Assembly (NCBI RefSeq): GCF_910592395.1
Contig: NC_088317.1
Coordinates: 19,080,039 to 19,144,038, forward strand
DNA length: 64,000 nt
Direction of reading: 5' to 3'
From: Lineus longissimus
Lineage: Eukaryota; Nemertea; Pilidiophora; Heteronemertea; Lineidae
Shown here one piece after another: positions 61,200-64,000 of this stretch (position 1 is its first letter; every line of letters starts with the position of its first letter). Position numbers and translations under genes: made by a program. The notes under the pieces are model-generated. The model was not told where the DNA came from and ran no database searches. It was given only the letters and a program-made list of their open reading frames with translations.

Positions 61200-61998
61200 A
61201 ATATCACAACTGAGCTTATAGAACAATCCATGTCACAACCACACTTGTAGAACAATCCATGTCACAACCACACTTGTAGAACAATCCATGTCACAACCAC
61301 ACTTGTAGAACAATCCATGTCACAACCACACTTGTAGAACAATCCATGTCACAACCACACTTGTAGAGCAATCAATGTCACAACCACGCTTGTAGAACAA
61401 TCCATGTCACAACCACACTTGTAGAACAATCCATGTCACAACCACACTTGTAGAGCAATCCATGTCACAACCACACTTGTAGAACAATCCATGTCACAAC
61501 CACACTTGAAGAACAATCCTTGTCACAACCACACTTGTAGAACAATCCAGGTCACAACCACACTTGTAGAACAATCCAGGTCACAACCACACTTGTAGAA
61601 CAATCCATGTCACAACCACACTTGTAGAACAATCCATGTCACAACCACACTTGTAGAACAATCAATGTCACAACCACACTTGTAGAACAATCCATGTCAC
61701 AACCACACTTGTAGAACAATCCATGTCACAACCACACTTGTAGAACAATCCATGTCACAACCACACTTGTAGAGCAATCCATGTCACAACCACACTTGTA
61801 GAACAATCCATGTCACAACCACACTTGTAGAAAAATCCATGTCACAACCACACTTGTAGAACAATCCATGTCACAACCACACTTGTAGAACAATCAATGT
61901 CACAACCACACTTGCAGAACAATCCATGTCACAACCACACTTCTAGAACAATCAATGTCACAACCACACTTGTAGAACAATCCATGTCACAACCAATT
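61200..61998. repeat. 29-bp minisatellite B, ~27 copies
   Basis: Units ACAACCACACTTGTAGAACA then ATCCATGTC, with scattered substitutions (AATC, GAGC, AGGT). It has the same period as array A and a shared AGAACA-TC-ATGT-ACA frame. Confidence 0.96.
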
Positions 61999-62906
61999 TT
62001 TGTGACCATATCACATTTCTACTACCAATTACACCTGTTAATTGGTAGTGAAAAGCTGTAAATTCAAATATCCCGCTGTCGACTCTATTGTGCCTGAATA
62101 CCATTGTGCCTATATCTCTTTCACAAGTCTATTGATATATCACCATGGTAACCTGACCTAATTTGATACAACAAATGTTGATATTGATATCAGTTATGTG
62201 CAGTGGACAGGAAACCATTATATTGGTATTGATCATGTGGAGAAAGGATTAGAATGTTTAGATGTGTACATCTCTCGCGTTTATTGTGGCTTTTACATCA
62301 ATGAAGAACCAATTTCTAGTCTAACATGGAATTCTTAGAGTGATAAAGGTAAGGATTATTTTAGGCAGAGGAGTTAATAAATTATGTTATTGTGTTGGCA
62401 AAGCCAAACAATGCCAATTAACTCTCAAACAATCTCTTACATTCATTTAATGATCATATGTAGGCAGCATAGGTAGGCCACAGGTATGGGTGGTATCAAT
62501 GTATGTTGTAGGCATACTCATTGCATTTGCCAGAGAGAGTCAATGGTCGTGCCCAAGCCCACAATTCCATAAGAGAGACAAGTGACTTTCTCAAGGCCTC
62601 ACTATTTGTCAGTCACATACATAAGAACATCCTCGAAAATCCAGAGTCAGTCTTCTGAGCCATCCTCCTCTCCTCGCACACGTTACATAAGCTCGGTCGT
62701 TAGTGCCGAGTGTTGGCCTGAGGTTCAGGATGACATCAGAGAGACAAGAAACTTAAGGCGTTGCATCAATAAGAGAGACTTGTCACTAAGTGACTTGCCC
62801 AAAGCCCCACAGTTATAGTCGAGACGAATGCCTTGCTAAATGACAATAACACTGTCTCTGTTCCACTGCAGACCACATCATGGCGTGAGGAGGACCACCT
62901 GTGATC
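61999..62906. other. Upstream region of the tetraspanin gene
   Basis: No coding sequence. A good splice acceptor (TTCCACTGCAG at 62859-62869) lies 37 bases before the ATG, so a 5' noncoding exon lies upstream. A two-codon ATG-GCG-TGA upstream frame begins near 62880. Confidence 0.5.
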
Positions 62907-63818
62907 ATGTCCATACTAGCCTCTAACATCTGGAGCAGCAAGAAGGACCGAGAGCAGTCACTTCGTCTCATCACTCTCATCTACCTCACGCTTCTCCTCC
63001 TCAATGGAACACTCTTCCTCGCTCTCACCATATGGCTGATCGTGATGCAGATAACGTCATGTGACTACCTCCACTTTTACTCGATAGAAATATGGCTTGG
63101 ATTTGCATCTTCACTCACATTTCTTGGACTTGGAATCGCCACATGCGTTACGACATCGCGCCAGAAAAACCAGGAGAAACTGCGGACATTTTTCGCTGTG
63201 ACTCTGTTTGGTACGATACTCCAGATCATCTGTGCCGCATTCGCATCCATCCACCGAGCACAGGTGTATGATGGGACGTTACAAACATACCTCAAGCTTA
63301 CTGTCATGAAGAATTATACTGCGGCAGAAACTGCCAAGTCATGTATGGATGGGATTCAGACGCGGTTTAGATGTTGCGGCGTGACGCACCGCCATGACTG
63401 GATGGACCTTAAAAATGACCCTCCGTACCCTAGCTCTTGTAACTGTTCATACACTAAGACAGCTGAACGGACAGATCATTGCCGATTATGGACCAGGTCA
63501 TCTACGACCAAGAGATCTTTGATAAACCAATGGATCTACAAACGCCCATGTCTGGGACAGGTCCAGGATAAACTTAACGAACAAAGTAACGTGTTCCGTT
63601 ATTACTGCCCGCTGTCCATCACTGCCAACTTTCTCCAGTTGCTTGTCACGTATTGTTTTGCCATAAAGATTCAGGGACAGTCGGTGGTTGATATCTATAA
63701 AGTGCCTGAGACGGCGACGCCATCGCGGTCGGTTTCTTCCACGCAGCTGGATACGATCTTCACAGGAGAGCAGCAAAGGCAGGTCGGAGAGCCCCGATGC
63801 GAGGAACGGTCGGTGTAA
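62907..63818 (+). CDS. Tetraspanin-like four-helix membrane protein
   Basis: The start chosen is ATG 62907, since an in-frame TGA lies just before it; the product is 303 residues. Membrane segments: TM1 about 22-48 (ITLIYLTLLLLNGTLFLALT), TM2 about 61-84 (EIWLGFASSLTFLGLGIA), TM3 about 95-118 (FFAVTLFGTILQIICAAF), and TM4 near 233-256 (YYCPLSITANFLQLLVTYCF). The large extracellular loop between TM3 and TM4 has the tetraspanin CCG motif (RFRCCGV), with further cysteines (SCNCS, DHC, RPC) and N-glycosylation sites. Tetraspanins organise membrane protein microdomains by lateral association. The coding region has no intron, unlike most animal tetraspanins. The subfamily is not assigned. Confidence 0.85.
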   Translation: MSILASNIWSSKKDREQSLRLITLIYLTLLLLNGTLFLALTIWLIVMQITSCDYLHFYSIEIWLGFASSLTFLGLGIATCVTTSRQKNQEKLRTFFAVTLFGTILQIICAAFASIHRAQVYDGTLQTYLKLTVMKNYTAAETAKSCMDGIQTRFRCCGVTHRHDWMDLKNDPPYPSSCNCSYTKTAERTDHCRLWTRSSTTKRSLINQWIYKRPCLGQVQDKLNEQSNVFRYYCPLSITANFLQLLVTYCFAIKIQGQSVVDIYKVPETATPSRSVSSTQLDTIFTGEQQRQVGEPRCEERSV

Positions 63819-64000
63819 AGACATACACTCATGTGTTTTTCAGAACATTCTTATTACTCAGATATAAGTATGGTTAACTTCAATTAGTGACAACCTCCCT
63901 TTGGCAGACACCTTGTTATCATTCACAATAGTGTCTACCCACAGGTTGTCTTTCCATGTAACAAGCTTTTGGGTCTTGTTGCTATTAATGTGTTGAGCGC

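Overview
This is animal (metazoan) nuclear DNA. Genes are split into short exons with GT-AG introns that keep phase, intergenic space is wide, and minisatellites and small transposons are frequent. The families present (CCP/laminin-G protein, TNF-superfamily ligand, DEG/ENaC channel, UNC93A, DYNLT2B, tetraspanin) are typical of a bilaterian. A repeat near 45 kb with a GGTGAGC hairpin and a GTC/CGT run is of a kind I associate with molluscs and other lophotrochozoans, so a marine lophotrochozoan is my best guess. That is an inference and the species cannot be fixed. || Layout. (1) 1-4.3 kb, plus strand: the 3' part of a gene with four CCP/sushi exons, a laminin-G/ConA-like domain and a poly(A) signal; an intron holds a DNA transposon with perfect 26-bp inverted ends and a 9-bp target duplication. 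(2) 5.5-11.65 kb, minus strand: a TNF-superfamily ligand (type II membrane protein with a cysteine-rich stalk encoded by very small exons). (3) 13.9-24.1 kb, plus strand: a nine-exon DEG/ENaC/ASIC-like sodium channel of 939 residues. It is almost twice the usual size because one exon inserts about 450 helical, cysteine-free residues in the extracellular domain. Its introns hold four large minisatellites, one apparently seeded by the preceding exon. (4) 25.5-34.7 kb, minus strand: a six-exon UNC93A-like membrane protein with a long basic/acidic N-terminal extension and a tRNA-derived SINE in an intron. (5) 34.8-55.2 kb: about 20 kb with no gene that I can support, holding mobile-element remnants and local duplications. 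(6) 55.2-55.8 kb: 3' end of a truncated LINE. (7) 56.66-58.83 kb, plus strand: a five-exon DYNLT2B (TCTEX1D2) dynein light chain; the acceptor of its third exon lies in a 34-bp tandem repeat. (8) 59.5-62.0 kb: two related 29-bp minisatellites, the first flanked by two copies of a palindromic MITE. (9) 62.9-63.8 kb, plus strand: a tetraspanin with an uninterrupted coding region. || The genes do not form a pathway. The TNF ligand and the channel are divergent (head to head, 2.2 kb apart); the channel and UNC93A are convergent (1.3 kb apart). All exon models were built by hand from splice consensus, phase continuity and family alignment from memory, with no transcript data. Each multi-exon model closes in frame, which is the main internal support. 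Most long open frames in the window lie inside tandem repeats and are not genes.
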